Assembly: GCA_001600415.1 (NCBI GenBank)
Contig: BCJX01000021.1
Span: forward strand, 248,001-312,000
DNA from: Pascua guehoae
Taxonomy: Eukaryota; Basidiomycota; Tremellomycetes; Trichosporonales; Trichosporonaceae
Reading direction: 5' to 3'
DNA: 64,000 nt
This document shows, piece by piece, positions 43,191 through 56,210 of the stretch. The notes under the pieces were generated by a model that was not told where the DNA came from, searched no databases, and worked only from the letters and a program-made list of their open reading frames with translations. The translations under genes were made by a program, and so were the position numbers. Within the stretch, counting starts at the first letter, position 1. Every line of letters begins with the position of its first letter.

Positions 43191-44372
43191 CTACTTGGAC
43201 CACACCTTGATTGTGCCGTCCAGACTCGAAGTGATCATCTCGCGCCCGTTGGGGTTGGTGATGACTGTCGTAATGGCACGCTTATGTACTGGCTCGCTCC
43301 ATGTCCGGAGTGGCTTTGCGTCCAGTACGCTCCAGCTCCACAGGCGACCGTCCTCGTCGCCAGTGATGACCGCACCCTCACCACGATTGAACGCGGGTTT
43401 TGATCTTACAGTCGACACCTTGTGCCCGCTAAAGGTCTGGAGCACCTGGCCGTTTGAGCGGTCAAAGAGGCGCAGCTTGCCGTCCTGTGACGCGACGAGG
43501 TACGTGTCCTTTGGCACCGATGGTGATGGTGTCAGGCCGGTCACAGGAGCTATTGTCAGCGTTGTCAACGATCGTGCGAGCCCTGTAGGGTGTACGCTTT
43601 CCACGGAACTCACCTCCAACTAAATCTTCCACCATCTTGCCCATCCGCACGTCATAACTTCGAACATGGCCGTCGGCGCTCCCTGCAATGATCTCGACCG
43701 AGTTGGGAGGAATATCAAGGGTCACGATTGATGACGTCGCGTCCTTTATTGTTTGCAAGGGTGTGAAGGAGGTTGCACGCATGTCCCACAGCATAATCTT
43801 TGCGTCGAATCCGGCTGCACTGTGAGCTGCTATTGCCTTCCTTCGGCACTTCGGCTCAATCCCGTCGCCATCCTCCTTCCTCAGAAAGCAGACATCCCTA
43901 CAACTCACCACTAGCGAGGAGACCGGCGTCGTTGCTAAATGCAACAGCATGTAGCTTGCCAAAGTGGCCCTGGAGCTTGCGCGTCACTGTCCCGCTGGCA
44001 ACATCCCATAAGAACACCATCTTGTCCCCGCCGCAGCTGGCAAACTTGGCATTGTCATGCGCGCTGGCGTCAGCTAAGTCCTGCAGCTATTCTCAGCTCA
44101 CATGTCCAAGGCGAGAATCTCATGCGCATGGCCTTTGTAAACTTTGATCTCCTTGCCTAATGCAGGGTTCCATAGTCGGATGGTACGGTCCGTCGAGCCC
44201 GAAAGGACATACTTTGAGCCATGGTTGTACCGCACGACATTGACTGCCCCTTGGTGCCCGTCAAGCCTGAGATGGTGAGCATGAACCACGTCGAAGAAGC
44301 TACCACGCACGTCCGTGCGAGATTCGAAGGAACAGCGAGGACGTCGGGGCCGTCTCCCCGCGAAGGAGCCAT
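43191..44372 (-). CDS. WDR83/MORG1 WD40-repeat protein
   Basis: Exons on the minus strand are 44311-44372, 44102-44266, 43909-44063, 43614-43826 and 43191-43549, giving 317 residues (human WDR83 has 315). The protein is seven WD40 repeats with almost no extra sequence. Repeats end in IRLWNP, VFLWDV, IMLWDM, VRSYDV, LRLFDR, LWSWSV and IKVWSK. Stretches such as CGGDKMVFLWDVASG and AGSADGHVRSYDVRMG follow WDR83 rather than other seven-blade proteins. In animals WDR83 is a MAP-kinase scaffold and is found in spliceosomal complexes; one of these roles is likely but not shown here. The first exon is short and ends inside a Thr codon. Confidence 0.85.
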
Positions 44373-44581
44373 GGTGTTGAGAAGTGATGTCGGGTTGTGA
44401 AAGTAGTTGGGGAGGAAGGTGCAAGATGAGGTTCTGGTGGTGACAACAAGGATCACCTCCACCTGGTGCGGAACCAAAATCTCGAGCGAACCTAGATGGC
44501 GCGTGGCGCTGCAACAACAATGCTCGAGCAAGGAAACAAGGAGAACAGCAAAGGCAGGCTAACACGGAATTACATGCTCAT

Positions 44582-45475
44582 CTAGATAGGAAGAATGTTA
44601 CCAGCTCCACGCAGCGCCATCTGTCCCCCAAAGCGCAGTGTTGTGACGCCGCCTGGGAAGTAGGCGGCGAGGTATGTCAGCAGAGCGACCACCTGGTGGG
44701 TGAGCAAACCGAAAGCGGATTTTACCCACCTGAACAATGGCAGCAACAAGGGTGCCGATGGTGGACCGCACTCCGATGGCAAAGAAGAGCGTCATGCCCA
44801 GCGAGCCAAAGTAGGCTGCCGAGAAGGGAAGACGTTCAGCCGAGAAAATGTGCTTGACATCTGGGGTCAGCTACGTTTGTGTCATCACAGCTCACGGTTC
44901 ATAGGACCGTGGAGGATGGCAAAGCCCATCATGAACAGTATTGATCCGAGGGTGAACGCGAGAGCAAACTTGCGCGGCTTGATCGCGACTGGCAAAGGTT
45001 AACACTAGAGAGCTGAGGCGTTCTCGCAAGCTAGCTCACGAATGGGGAGGAAGAGGAAGGCAATGCCAAAGCACGCCATGCCGCCGAGGCAGCATGCAAT
45101 GAAGCCGAGGAACCTGCGTAGGTCAGTTACTGACCCCATTGACTGCGCATAAACTTACCTTTCCCATCGCTGCATGGTAAGAAAGTCGGGTCACCGCAAA
45201 GTAAGGAAGGACGCGTCAATATGGTATCCCGCACGAGCTCTCGGGGGAGCAGCTCCTGCACCACCAGAGTATGCACTTACCGACAGAGCAAAGTATGCTT
45301 CCTCTTCTGCACTTTGTCCCTCGTTACGGAGTGGAATGTATCCGCTCAAGCTGTTCCATGTCCGGCTGAAGGGGTTGGTCGGCGGTGGTGGTGCGGCCGA
45401 GTCGTCTTGGACCGAGTTTGCCCATCGGAATCCCGAGAGTTGCGCGCGGAACGCGTTGGCCGAGTTTGCGGACAT
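44582..45475 (-). CDS. SFT2: Sft2-family Golgi vesicle-transport membrane protein
   Basis: Exons on the minus strand are 45281-45475, 45159-45169, 45040-45113, 44896-44988, 44730-44860 and 44582-44692, giving 204 residues. A hydrophilic N-terminus of about 65 residues precedes four membrane helices. Sft2 signatures are RFLGFIACCLGG, KPRKFALAFTLGSILFMMGF, GPMNHVKHIFSAERLPF and TYLAAYFPGGVTTLRF. Sft2/Got1-type proteins act in fusion of endosome-derived vesicles with the late Golgi. The second coding exon is only 11 nt; dropping it would shift the frame and lose the conserved RWERFLGF entry to helix 1. Introns range from 35 to 111 nt. Confidence 0.93.
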
Positions 45476-46031
45476 TGCGGGAGGGGTGATGTGGAAGGGA
45501 GTGCAATGTTAGCAGGTGGATGCAGTGTATGGTTGGGGGTAGTCAATGCGGTGGACGATGCGCAGGCGACTTCGTGTGTGTCCAGTGGTGGCAGGTGGAG
45601 GGCATCCATCCATTAGTACTGCTGTGCACATATGCACTGGCGCACAGGGCCCCATTATTGGCAGGTCGAGTCTGCGTTGGGTGGCAATGTTGCTGCCCCG
45701 TCCACTCCAACCACTCCACAAGCAAGCCGCCTGCAGGCCGCCTGCGCATCCGGCTGTGCCCGGAACCAGCCAAAGCGTTTAGCCACGGTGCAGGGTGCCC
45801 GGGGTGCTGGACCGTTGCCGACGCTGGCGTCATGAACACGTGGCTAATTTCTGACGTGGCCTTTTACATTCTTTGTAGGTTGTTTACCGGTATCAATTCT
45901 GATCACCACCACACCACCATTGTCGCCTGTTCTTGGCCCAGAGCCCCCCCTCCATCCAAGGCCGAAACCGTCGAGGGCAGCATCATTGACATCCTCGCTC
46001 TCATCCATCATCTATCAGCACCTCGCCCACC
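45476..46031. promoter_or_regulatory. Divergent promoter between SFT2 and the SDS3-like gene
   Basis: The 556 nt between two opposite start codons must hold both promoters. A CAGGCCGCCTGC-type palindromic stretch occurs near 45733-45744. No protein gene is supported inside. Confidence 0.5.
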
Positions 46032-47454
46032 ATGTCCAAGTACCCAGCAGCGTCGTCGTCGACGCTCCCCACAATCATTCCGCCGCAGCACGCAGAGTCG
46101 AAACGCGACCGCAAGCGGCGGGAGACTATCAACAAGATTGAGCTTCTCCACAATGGCAGCTGGAACACCCGTGACGAGTGAGTGTGCTGCTGCTCGGACG
46201 ACAGCATCGTGTACCTGCACATCCACTCTGCAGACGACTCGTTCTGGCTACCAGAACGTGTCACCTGCTTGGGATTGCTCGGGGCGAGCTTCGACACGAC
46301 CGGATGGCGCGACGGTAGCTGACACGCGCGTACAGGAAATTCTCCCAGCAGTACAAGGAGTACCACAACGAGAACAAGGCGGTCAACACCCAGCCGCCAA
46401 CATCGTCAAAGTACATGCTGCGGATCTATCCCAAGTCGATTGAGCGCGATGCGTTCCTCCAGGCAGCCGAGACACACTACGAGTACCAGTGAGTAGGGGG
46501 TGCCGCTTGTTGGGGGCGACTTGTGCCGCCACCTCCACCCTACCGCCTTGACTGACGTGCCAGGGCTGCTCAAGCCAAGAAGATGTACGACAGCGAGCGC
46601 GAGATGATTGAGGGCATGTACTGGGACGCGCGCGACCAGGTCCGCCAGCGCCTCCTCGGCATGATCGAGGAGCGGCGCCGCAAGCTGCGCGAGGAGAAGG
46701 AAGGCGGCGATGTGGTCACTGGTACGTTGCTTGGGAAGAGTTTGCTTCCGTCCCGCCGCCATGGCTGGCTGGACAGCCGGCGTTACCCGTGTTCCACCGC
46801 CACCTCCAACATGGATGTTGGGTGGCGGCACGTGCGGGGCTACAACCATCCTACACTGGCAGGAACAGTGACTGACATCCATCAGAGTCGTTATTAGAGG
46901 CGCAGACACGTCCTCGCCCACGGCGCACACCGTTCCGTGCACGCGTCGAGCCGCGCTCATCGTCCAGGAGTGCTACCCCGGGTCTCAACATGCGCAGCCA
47001 AGGAGACTCGGGCAACGCCAGCCCTCCTGACGGACACGGCAAGGGCAACGACCTCCTTCTGCACACGATGCTTGCCCCCGCGCTCGCGGTCATCAGCAGC
47101 GAGGACATTTTGTCACAAGACTCGTCGTCGCTCATCGTCAAGCCCCTGCCGAGTGGGTACGGGACGGTGCAGAACGGCAAGCGTGGCCCTCGCGGCAAGG
47201 CTGCCGAGAAGGACCTCGACGTTGGCGCGGCCCCGGGCACGAGTGCGGCGCTCGCCATGGCGAGCGGGCAGGCGCCTCAACCAACGACTGGCAAGCGCGG
47301 TGCAGCTGGCGCCCAGTCTGGATGGGTGCTCGGCAAGGCGCTCAACGACATGAAGCGCATGGAGGAGGCGACGCTCCTCGAGCGCGACAGCGACTGGGCG
47401 CGCATCCAGGGGTCGACCGCGGGTCGTGGGCGGCGAAGTGGGCGTGGCGACTGA
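46032..47454 (+). CDS. Sds3-like subunit of a Sin3 histone-deacetylase complex
   Basis: Exons are 46032-46177, 46336-46488, 46564-46721 and 46886-47454, giving 341 residues. The Sds3/BRMS1 domain covers about residues 22-155. It includes SKRDRKRRETINKIELLHNG, then KFSQQYKEYHNENKAV, and a long charged helix with EREMIEGMYWDARDQVRQRL and IEERRRKLREEKE. The C-terminal half is low in complexity, with a Gly/Arg-rich end (GRGRRSGRGD). Sds3-type proteins hold Sin3 and the Rpd3 deacetylase together and are needed for repression. The C-terminal half has no family match that I recognise. Introns are 75-164 nt. Confidence 0.82.
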
Positions 47455-48150
47455 GCGGCCCACATTATTGAGGGCGTTATCAGCAGCAGCGACCCATGCT
47501 GTATCGCCGCAGCCATGGTGCCGACACGCAATCTCGCTCGGCTCAATCGCTCAATCGGCCACTCGGCGTAATCAAACCATGTAGCCTCGTTGGGCGCGTG
47601 GGAATTGGTTACTACCCCCGCACGCACTGGTGGAGGGGCCTAACGTAATGGTGGCCCGGCGCCCCTTGTTCCCCAGCAGTTCAGTTTTCTGGTGTTGTGA
47701 ATGTCTTTTAATATGACCTATGTATCGCAGTATACCGACGACTGGTGTCGGAGGGCGACGACGTCTGTGGGCCCGATGAGACGTGAGACGCACGGAAGAG
47801 GCGGTATTGTGAGGAGGTGGGCGTTTGCGCAGGTGGGCGCCGCCGGGATAATCAGGAGGCGTGCACGTCTTGATGTCTGATAGGCGAATTGGCATAGGCT
47901 ACTGGAGGAGGGCAAGGACGAGGTTCCGCCGAGGACTTGCCCCAAGGCCTAAAAAAAAAAAAAAAAAAGTGTCGAGGTGGAGGTGTGGTGTTCCGGGTGG
48001 GGGTAAGATCCAGGCCTGGGATGAGGGGTCTGATGGGGGTAAATGGCAGCGTTGGGGGGATGGGGACTCGTGGGAGACATCGGCCGTATCTCCGCCTGAA
48101 CCGACGACAAGCTTTTGGGATATCCTTGCGACAATAGGGGCAACGTGAAT

Positions 48151-48190
48151 GGGCAGCTGGCAGCTGGGCAGCTGGCCGGCAGCTGGGCAG
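48151..48190. repeat. GGCAGCT-type short tandem repeat
   Basis: The units GGCAGCT, GGCAGCTG, GGCAGCTGGCC and GGCAGCTG follow each other. They lie in the ACC1 upstream region. Confidence 0.7.
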
Positions 48191-48423
48191 GCCGCAGGCT
48201 GTAGGCTACAGGCGAGGCTGGCGGCTGGCTCAAGCGCTCAAGCTCTGGCGCGTGGCATGCCATGCTCTGCCATGCTCCCAGGCACGCACGAGGGAATAGG
48301 ATCGGAGACAGACCGGGACACCACTAGTGACCATTGGTGGCACGGCCAGAGGACCCAGGAAGTGAACAAAGGGACAGGGACAGGGAGACTGCACGTTTGG
48401 TGGGGATCGAGGGGTTTTAAAAA

Positions 48424-48433
48424 GTCACGTGAC
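48424..48433. promoter_or_regulatory. E-box-type palindrome GTCACGTGAC upstream of ACC1
   Basis: A perfect 10-bp palindrome with a CACGTG core, 0.6 kb before the ACC1 start codon and identical to the site at 10240-10249. Yeast ACC1 is controlled by bHLH factors through related sites; the link here is inference. Confidence 0.55.
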
Positions 48434-49045
48434 TAGACAGGGAGGAGATGGTTGCGGCCCCATGACATTTGCGTTGCCAGCGCTGGGCTGGCTGGCTGGG
48501 TTGGGATGCAGGGTTTAAACCGGTTTGGCCTGTGCCTGAAGGACATGGATGGATGGGCTGTTAGCGGTGGGGTGGGGGTAGTGGGGGGGGAAGGACTGGG
48601 CTGACTGTGCCTGTCATGTAGGCTGGAGCCGGCTGGTCGGTCGGCTGGGGTGGGGATGACCGGCGCGGCCATTTACTCCGCCTTACAGACAAGACATACA
48701 AGCCACAGCCAGAGACTGCCGTTGCTGCTGCTGCCACTGCCAGACCACCACCAGAGACATCTCGACCACTACCATTTCTCACTCTTTCCCTTTCCTCTTT
48801 GTCCTCCTTCCTCTCTCTCTCTCTTCTTCTCTTTCTCTCAAATCTAGAACAAAGGGGTGTAGCAAAACCGACCTGTGCGCTATACTCTGTGCTCGCCTGT
48901 CTTATATTACCTCGAGCACAACTATCCCATCTACCTCCCCCACCAAAGGCGACCCCATCCCCAACAATCGCAATCTCAAGGCTAGAGGTCCCACCTCTCA
49001 TCCTCCAACCCAGCTGGGCAGCTTCCCTCCCATCTCTTTGCCAAC

Positions 49046-52000
49046 ATGGCCACAACCGCCTCAACAGGCGTGCCGGCCAACGGCGGTGCTGAACAATATG
49101 ACCATTCTCGCGTCGCTCACTTTATTGGTGAGTCACCGTTGCGGGCAAACGCAGGCGACGGGGGGGTGTGGTATCACATCCCCAACAATTTCTAGCGACG
49201 GGCAGTACCCAACCGCGTCGTCTTGCAGCCCCACCTTGAGAGCACACATCGGATCCTTGTAGCTGACCACCTCTTTCCTCGCTTGCTCTGTTACCCGCTG
49301 TACACATTGGATCATCGCTCGCTACCCCCCACCGCGCCTGCCTCCCCCAACGGATCCTCCCACGCCCCTTCCTTACTGGCTCCCACCTCCACCTCCACCA
49401 GGCGCCAACACGGTTGACGTTGCTCCCGCCGGCCGCGTGACCGACTTTGTCAAGTCCCAGGGCGGCCACACCGTCATTACAAAGGTCAGCTGATTTCTCA
49501 CACACCACCCTGCAAAATGCATTGGTTCCTGGGTGCTTACCATGTTTCCAGGTCCTCATCGCCAACAATGGTATCGCGGCCGTCAAGGAAATCCGCTCGA
49601 TCCGCAAGTGGTCCTACGAGACGTTTGGCTCGGACCGTTTGATCGAGTTTACGGTCATGGCCACCCCCGAAGACCTGCGTATCAATGCAGAGTACATTCG
49701 CATGGCCGACCGCTACGTCGAGGTTCCCGGCGGTAGCAACAACAACAACTATGCCAACGTCGACCTCATTGTCGATGTTGCCGAGCGCGCTGGCGTCCAC
49801 GCCGTCTGGGCCGGTTGGTGAGTGATTTATTTATTTATTTATGAGCCTTTTCCTTTCTCTCAGTGCTGACCATAACCAGGGGTCACGCATCTGAGAACCC
49901 CCGTCTCCCCGAGACGCTCGCAAAGTCCAAGATTATCTTCATTGGCCCTCCCGGCTCGGCCATGCGCTCGCTGGGTGACAAGATTTCGTCGACCATTGTG
50001 GCTCAGTCCGCAGAGGTGCCGTGCATGCCTTGGTCGGGTACCGGCATCGCCGACACCATGCTGTCGGACCAGGGCTTTGTCACTGTTCCCGACAAGGCGT
50101 ACGACGACGCCTGTGTGCACGACTGGCAAGAGGGCCTGAAGCGCGCCGAGAAGATTGGCTGGCCCGTCATGATCAAGGCGTCTGAGGGTGGTGGTGGCAA
50201 GGGTATTCGCAAGGTCGAAGAGGCCGACAAGTTTAAGGGCTGCTACGAGGCCGTTGCGGCCGAGGTGCCCGGCTCGCCCATCTTCATTATGAAGCTCGCG
50301 AGCGCTGCGCGCCATCTCGAGGTGCAGCTTATTGCCGACCAGTACGGCAACGCCATTTCGCTCTTTGGCCGTGACTGCTCGGTCCAGCGCCGTCACCAGA
50401 AGATTATCGAGGAGGCCCCCGTCACCATTGCTCCCCAGGACACGTTTGAGCAGATGGAGAAGGCTGCTGTCCGTCTCTCCAAGCTCGTCGGCTACGTTTC
50501 TGCCGGTACCGTCGAGTACCTGTACTCGCACGACGACGACTCGTTCTACTTCCTCGAGCTCAACCCCCGTCTCCAGGTCGAGCACCCCACCACCGAGATG
50601 GTTTCGGGCTGCAACATTCCCGCTGTCCAGCTCCAGATCGCCATGGGTGTGCCCCTCCACCGCATCCGCGACATTCGTACTCTGTACGGCATGGACCCCC
50701 ACGGTGTGACCGAGATCGACTTTGACGGCAACAAGCCCGAGTCGGCCAACACGCAGCGCAAGCCCCGCCCCAAGGGCCACGTTATTGCGTGCCGTATCAC
50801 TGGCGAGAACCCCGACGCCGGTTTCAAGCCCAGCTCTGGTGCCCTCACCGAGCTCAACTTCCGCTCCAACTCGAATGTCTGGGGTTACTTCTCCGTCTCG
50901 TCGGCGGGTGGTCTCCACGAGTTTGCCGACTCGCAGTTTGGCCACATTTTCGCCTACGGCATGGAGCGCAGCGAGGCACGCAAGTCGATGGTCGTCGCGC
51001 TCAAGGAACTTTCGATCCGTGGCGAGTTCCGTACCACGGTCGAGTACCTCATCAAGCTGCTCGAAAAGCCCGAGTTTGAGGACAACACTCTCACCACGCA
51101 GTGGCTTGACGGCCTCATTGCCGAGGGTATGACCTCGGAGCGCCCCGACACCACTGTGGCTGTCGTGTGCGGTGCCGTTGTCAAGGCGCACATTGCCTAC
51201 GAGGGATGCCTCGCCAAGTACAAGTCTGTCCTCGAGCGCGGCCAGATTCCGCCCAAGGACACATTGCAGACATTCTTCAAGACTGAGTTTATCTACGACA
51301 ATGTCCGCTACTCGTTTGCCATGGCCAAGTCGGCGCCGCTCCAGTTTACGCTCTACCTGAACGGTGGTCGCATCTTTGTTGGCTGCCGCTCGCTCTCTGA
51401 CGGTGGTCTCCTCATCTCCCTCGAGGGTGCTTCGCACACGGTCTACTACCGCGAAGAGGTTGGCGCCATGGTCCTCTCGATTGACTCGAAGACGACCATG
51501 ATTGAGGACGAGCGTGACCCTACCCAGCTCCGCTCCCCCTCGCCGGGCAAGCTTGTCCGCTACCTCGTCGACTCGGGCGACCACATTGAGGCCGGCGAGG
51601 CCTACGCCGAGATTGAGGTCATGAAGATGATCATGCCGGTCACTGGTGGAGAGAGCGGTATCGTCCAGTTTATGAAGCAGCCCGGCCAGCAGCTTGCGCA
51701 GGGTGAGCTTCTTGGTATCCTCACTCTCGACGACCCGACCAAGGTCAAGTTTGCCAAGCCGTTTGAGGGTATCCTCCCCACCTTTGAGCTCAAGAACGGT
51801 CGCTACGGCAGCAAGCCGCACCAGCTCCTCCGTGAGCACCTCGAGGTCCTCTACGACAACCTTGCTGGCTACGACAACTCGGCCTCGGTTCTGCCGTCGC
51901 TCCGCGCCGTCCAGAACACCCTGCGCGACCCCGACCTTCCGTTCTCGAACGCGAACGATGTCCTCTCGACGCTCTCGGGCCGTATCCCCCAGAAGCTCGA

Positions 52001-55000
52001 GGACGAGGTGCGCAGCTGCGTCGACAGCTGCCGCGCCAAGAAGCTCGAGTTCCCGTCGAACAAGCTCAACAACATGATCCGCTCGTACCTCGACGAGAAC
52101 GTCGACATCAAGGAGCGCCAGCAAGTCATCAATGCCATCCAGCCCCTCCAGACGCTCATTGACGCGTTTGCCAACGGCCTCAAGGTCCACGAGTGGCAGA
52201 TTTACGCCGACCTCGTCAACTACTTCTGCGAGATTGAGGAGCCATTCGGCGACCAGGGCCGCACCCAGGAGGAGATTATTCTCAAGCTCCGCGACGACAA
52301 CAAGGACCTCGACCAGGTCACAAAGCTCGTCTTGTCGCACAACAAGGTTGCATCCAAGACCAAGCTTGTCGAGGCCCTGCTCGACATTATCAAGTCCGAG
52401 TCGCCCAAGGCGTCCATGACCCCCGAGACTGGCATTGACAAGGCGCTTCACCGCATGTCCGAGCTCGAAGGCCGTGCGACTTCCAAGGCCACGCTCAAGG
52501 CCAAGGAGGTGCTCATTGTCGGCTCGCTTCCTTCGTACGAGGAGCGTCTCGGCCAGCTCGAAAAGATTCTCAAGTCGTCGGTGACCACGAGCTACTATGG
52601 CGAGTCTGGCAGCGGCCACCGCCTCCCATCCTCGGACATGCTCAAGGAGGTTACCGACTCGCGCCACACCGTGTTCGACGTCCTCACGACCTTCTTCGAG
52701 TACCCCGACCCGTGGGTCGTCCTCGCCGCGCTCGAGGTCTACGTCCGCCGCGCGTACCGCGTCTACAACCTCATGCACCTCGACTATGAGCCTGCCGACG
52801 GCCCCGACGGCCAGAACATTGTCACCTGGCGCTTCAAGTTTGGCGGCCCTGGCCTCGAGTCGGCCACCCCGCGTGTCGACTCGTCGCGTGACATTCCCCG
52901 CTTGGCGTCTGTTTCCGACCTCAACTACCTTGTCCACTCAAAGCAGGAGCCCACTCGCTTTGGTCTCATTACGTCGTACTCTGACTTTGCCAAGCTCAAG
53001 AAGGGCCTCCCGGGCCTTCTTGCGCAGTTCCCGCAGCTCAACCACGCCGAGTTCCACGAGAGGTACGGCTCGGACGCGCGCAACCCCAACGTGCTCAACG
53101 TGGCCCTTCGTCTCTTCCAGGACGATGCCGACAAGATCCAGGACGCCGACCTGAACGCCGAGTTTGCCGAGCTCCTCAACCAGTACAAGGAGCAGGTCAA
53201 CGACGCCGGTATCCGCCGTGTGTCGTTTATGATCTGCCGCAAGGACCAGTACCCGTCGTACGCCACCCTCCGTGCCCGCTCGGACGGCAACTGGCGCGAG
53301 GACGATGCGATTCGCAACATTGAGCCTGCTCTTGCCTACCAGCTCGAGCTTGGACGTCTGTCCAACTTTAAGGTGACGCCCCAAAAGTCTGGCAACCGCC
53401 AGATCCACGTCTACTACTCGGTCGGCCGCGAAAACTCGTCCGACGTGCGCTTCTTTGTGCGTGCGCTGCTGCGCCCCGGCCGCTTTATCGGCACGATGAA
53501 GCAGACCGAGTACCTGATCTCGGAGACGGACCGCCTCGTTGGCGACGTTCTCGACACGCTCGAGATTGCCCAGCAGCAGTACCGCCAGGCCGACTGCAAC
53601 CACATTTCGGTCAACTGCGTCTACTCGCTCAATGTGACGTTTGAGGATGTCCAGGAGGCGCTTGCGGGCTTTATCGAGCGCCACGGCAAGCGTCTGTGGC
53701 GTCTCCGTGTCACCCAGGCCGAGATCCGTGTGGTCATTGAGGACGACGAGGGCAACGTGACGCCCATCCGCGCGTTTATTGAAAACGTGTCTGGCTTTGT
53801 TGTCAAGTACGAGGCGTACCAGGAGTTTACCAACGACAAGGGCAAGACCATTCTCAAGTCGATTGGCGACCAGGGCCAGTTCCACCTCCAGCCTGTCAAC
53901 TTCCCGTACACGACCAAGGAATCGCTCCAGCCCCGTCGTTACCAGGCGCACGTGGTCGGCACGACGTACGTGTACGACTTCCCCGACCTCTTCCGCCAGG
54001 CGGTCGACAAGGCGTGGCAACAGATTCAGCAGGTGCTGCCCAATGTCCGCATTCCGTCCGACCTGCTCGAGGCTGTCGAGCTTGTGCTCGACGACGGAGA
54101 GCTCGTCGAGGTCAACCGCCCGCCCGGATTGAACTCGTGCGGTATGGTCGCGTGGGTCTTCACCATCAAGACCCCCGAGTACCCCAAGGGCCGCCGCGTC
54201 GTTGTTATTTCCAACGACATTACGTACCAGATAGGTTCGTTTGGCCCGCTCGAGGACGAGTACTTCTACAAGGCGACCCAGTACGCTCGCAAGCACGGCC
54301 TCCCGCGCATCTACCTGTCGGCCAACTCGGGTGCCCGCATTGGTCTTGCCGACGAGGTCATGGCCCTCTTTGACGTTGCATGGCGCGAGCCAGGCAAGCC
54401 CGAGAAGGGCTTTGACTACCTGTACCTCACGCCTACAAGCCTCGAAAAGCTCAACGAGATGGGCGAGGGCTCGGTCATCACCGAGGAGATTGAGACTTCC
54501 ACCGGCGAGCGCCGCCACAAGATTGCCGCGATTATTGGTCTCAAGGACGGTCTTGGTGTCGAGTGTCTCCGCGGTTCGGGTCTCATTGCCGGTGAGACGT
54601 CGCGCGCGTACGACGACATTTTCACCATTTCCATGGTCACTGCCCGCTCGGTCGGTATCGGTGCCTACCTCGTCCGTCTCGGCCAGCGTGTCGTCCAGGT
54701 CGAGAGCCAGCCCATTATCCTCACTGGTGCCCAGGCCATCAACAAGGTGCTCGGCAAGGAGGTGTACACGTCCAACATTCAGCTCGGTGGCCCGCAGATC
54801 ATGTACCGCAACGGTATCACGCATCTCACTGCCGGCTCGGACCTGGACGGTGCGCTCCAGATTATCAACTACCTTGGCTTTATCCCCGCCAAGCGCGCGA
54901 CTGCCATTCCCATCCTCCCCACGGGCGACAGCTGGGACCGTGACGTCGAGTGGAAGCCGACCAAGGCGCCTTACGACCCCCGCAACTTCCTCGCCGGTGT

Positions 55001-56210
55001 CACTAGCGAGGACGGTGTCTTCCAGACTGGTATCCTTGACAAGGGCTCGTTCTTTGAGACTATGGGTAAGTGAACGACAAGAGTGGTGGTGGTGCATGTT
55101 TAAACTGGTGCTAACAGTGCAGGCGGCTGGGCGCAGACCATTGTCTCTGGCCGTGGCCGTATCAACGGTATCCCCGTCGCGGTCATTGCTGCCGAGACGC
55201 GCACGATTGAGCGCGTCGACCCGGCCGACCCGGCCAACGAAAACTCGACCGAGTCGCGCGTGTCGCTCGCCGGTACCGTCTGGTTCCCCGACAGCTCGCG
55301 CAAGACTGCCACTGCGATCGAGGACGCCAACCGCGAGGGCCTGCCGCTCATCCTGTTTGCCAACTTCCGTGGCTTCTCTGGCGGCATGTCCGACATGGCG
55401 CAGGCCATTCTCAAGGAGGGTGCCAAGATTGTCGATGGCCTGAGCAGCTACAAGCAGCCGGTCATCATCTACCTTGTGCCCAATGGCGAGCTGCGTGGTG
55501 GTGCCTGGGTCGTGCTCGACCCCTCGATCAACCCCGAGTACATGTCCATGTTTGTCGACAACGAGTCGCGCGGTGGTGTGCTCGAGCCCGAGGGTATTGT
55601 CGAGGTCAAGTACCGCAAGCCCCGTGTGCAGGCCACCATGGCGCGTCTCGACTCGGAGTATGCCAAGCTCAAGGCGGCCGCCGAGAACCCCAAGGCGACG
55701 CCCGAGGAGAAGAAGGAGGCTGCGTCCAAGCTCGAGGCGCGGGAAAAGCACCTGGCCCCCGCATTCCACTCGGTCGCCGTCGAATTTGCCGACCTGCACG
55801 ACCGCGCCGGCCGCATGAAGGCAAAGGCCGACTGCACGCCGTGCGACTGGGAGAACTCGCGTCGCGCCATTTACTGGTCGCTGCGCCGCAAGCTGTCCGA
55901 GGTGCGCGTCATGAAGAAGCTCGCCGCGGCCAACCCGACGCTGTCGTACACGGACCGCAAGGCCTTGTACGCCCAGCTCGTCCCCGCCGAGCTCACGGGC
56001 GACACCGAGGTCGCCGGCTTCCTCGAAAAGTCGGGCGACCTCGTCGAGGACTTTGTCCAGCAGGTCCGCGACGACTACTGCTCGGACAATGTCGTCTCGT
56101 GGGCATCCACAAACCAGCGCGGTGTCCTCGATGGCTTCCAGCGTATCCTCGACTCGCTCGCGCCCGAGGACCGCGCGTCGTTTATCGCCCAGTTCCAGCA
56201 GCAGGCCTAA
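49046..56210 (+). CDS. ACC1: Acetyl-CoA carboxylase (multifunctional, cytosolic)
   Basis: Exons are 49046-49127, 49402-49484, 49552-49817, 49880-55065 and 55123-56210, giving 2234 residues (yeast Acc1 has 2233). The biotin-carboxylase half begins with [20 protein letters not shown] and has the ATP-grasp loop [10 protein letters not shown] near residue 250. The biotin site is EVMKMIMP with the biotinylated Lys at about 726. A long central region follows. The carboxyltransferase half includes [16 protein letters not shown] near residue 1625 and [14 protein letters not shown]. The enzyme makes malonyl-CoA from acetyl-CoA, bicarbonate and ATP, the committed step of fatty-acid synthesis. No mitochondrial presequence is visible, so it should be cytosolic. 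Codons strongly favour C in the third position, which fits high expression. Confidence 0.98.

Larger units (their letters stand above)
47455..49045. promoter_or_regulatory. Long ACC1 upstream region
   Basis: About 1.6 kb. It includes an 18-base A-run at 47951-47968, GGCAGCT-type repeats at 48151-48190, the palindrome GTCACGTGAC at 48424-48433 and a CT-rich leader from about 48770 to 49045 (runs of CTCTCTCTC near 48812-48840). CT-rich tracts before start codons are common in highly expressed fungal genes. No protein gene is supported. Confidence 0.55.
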
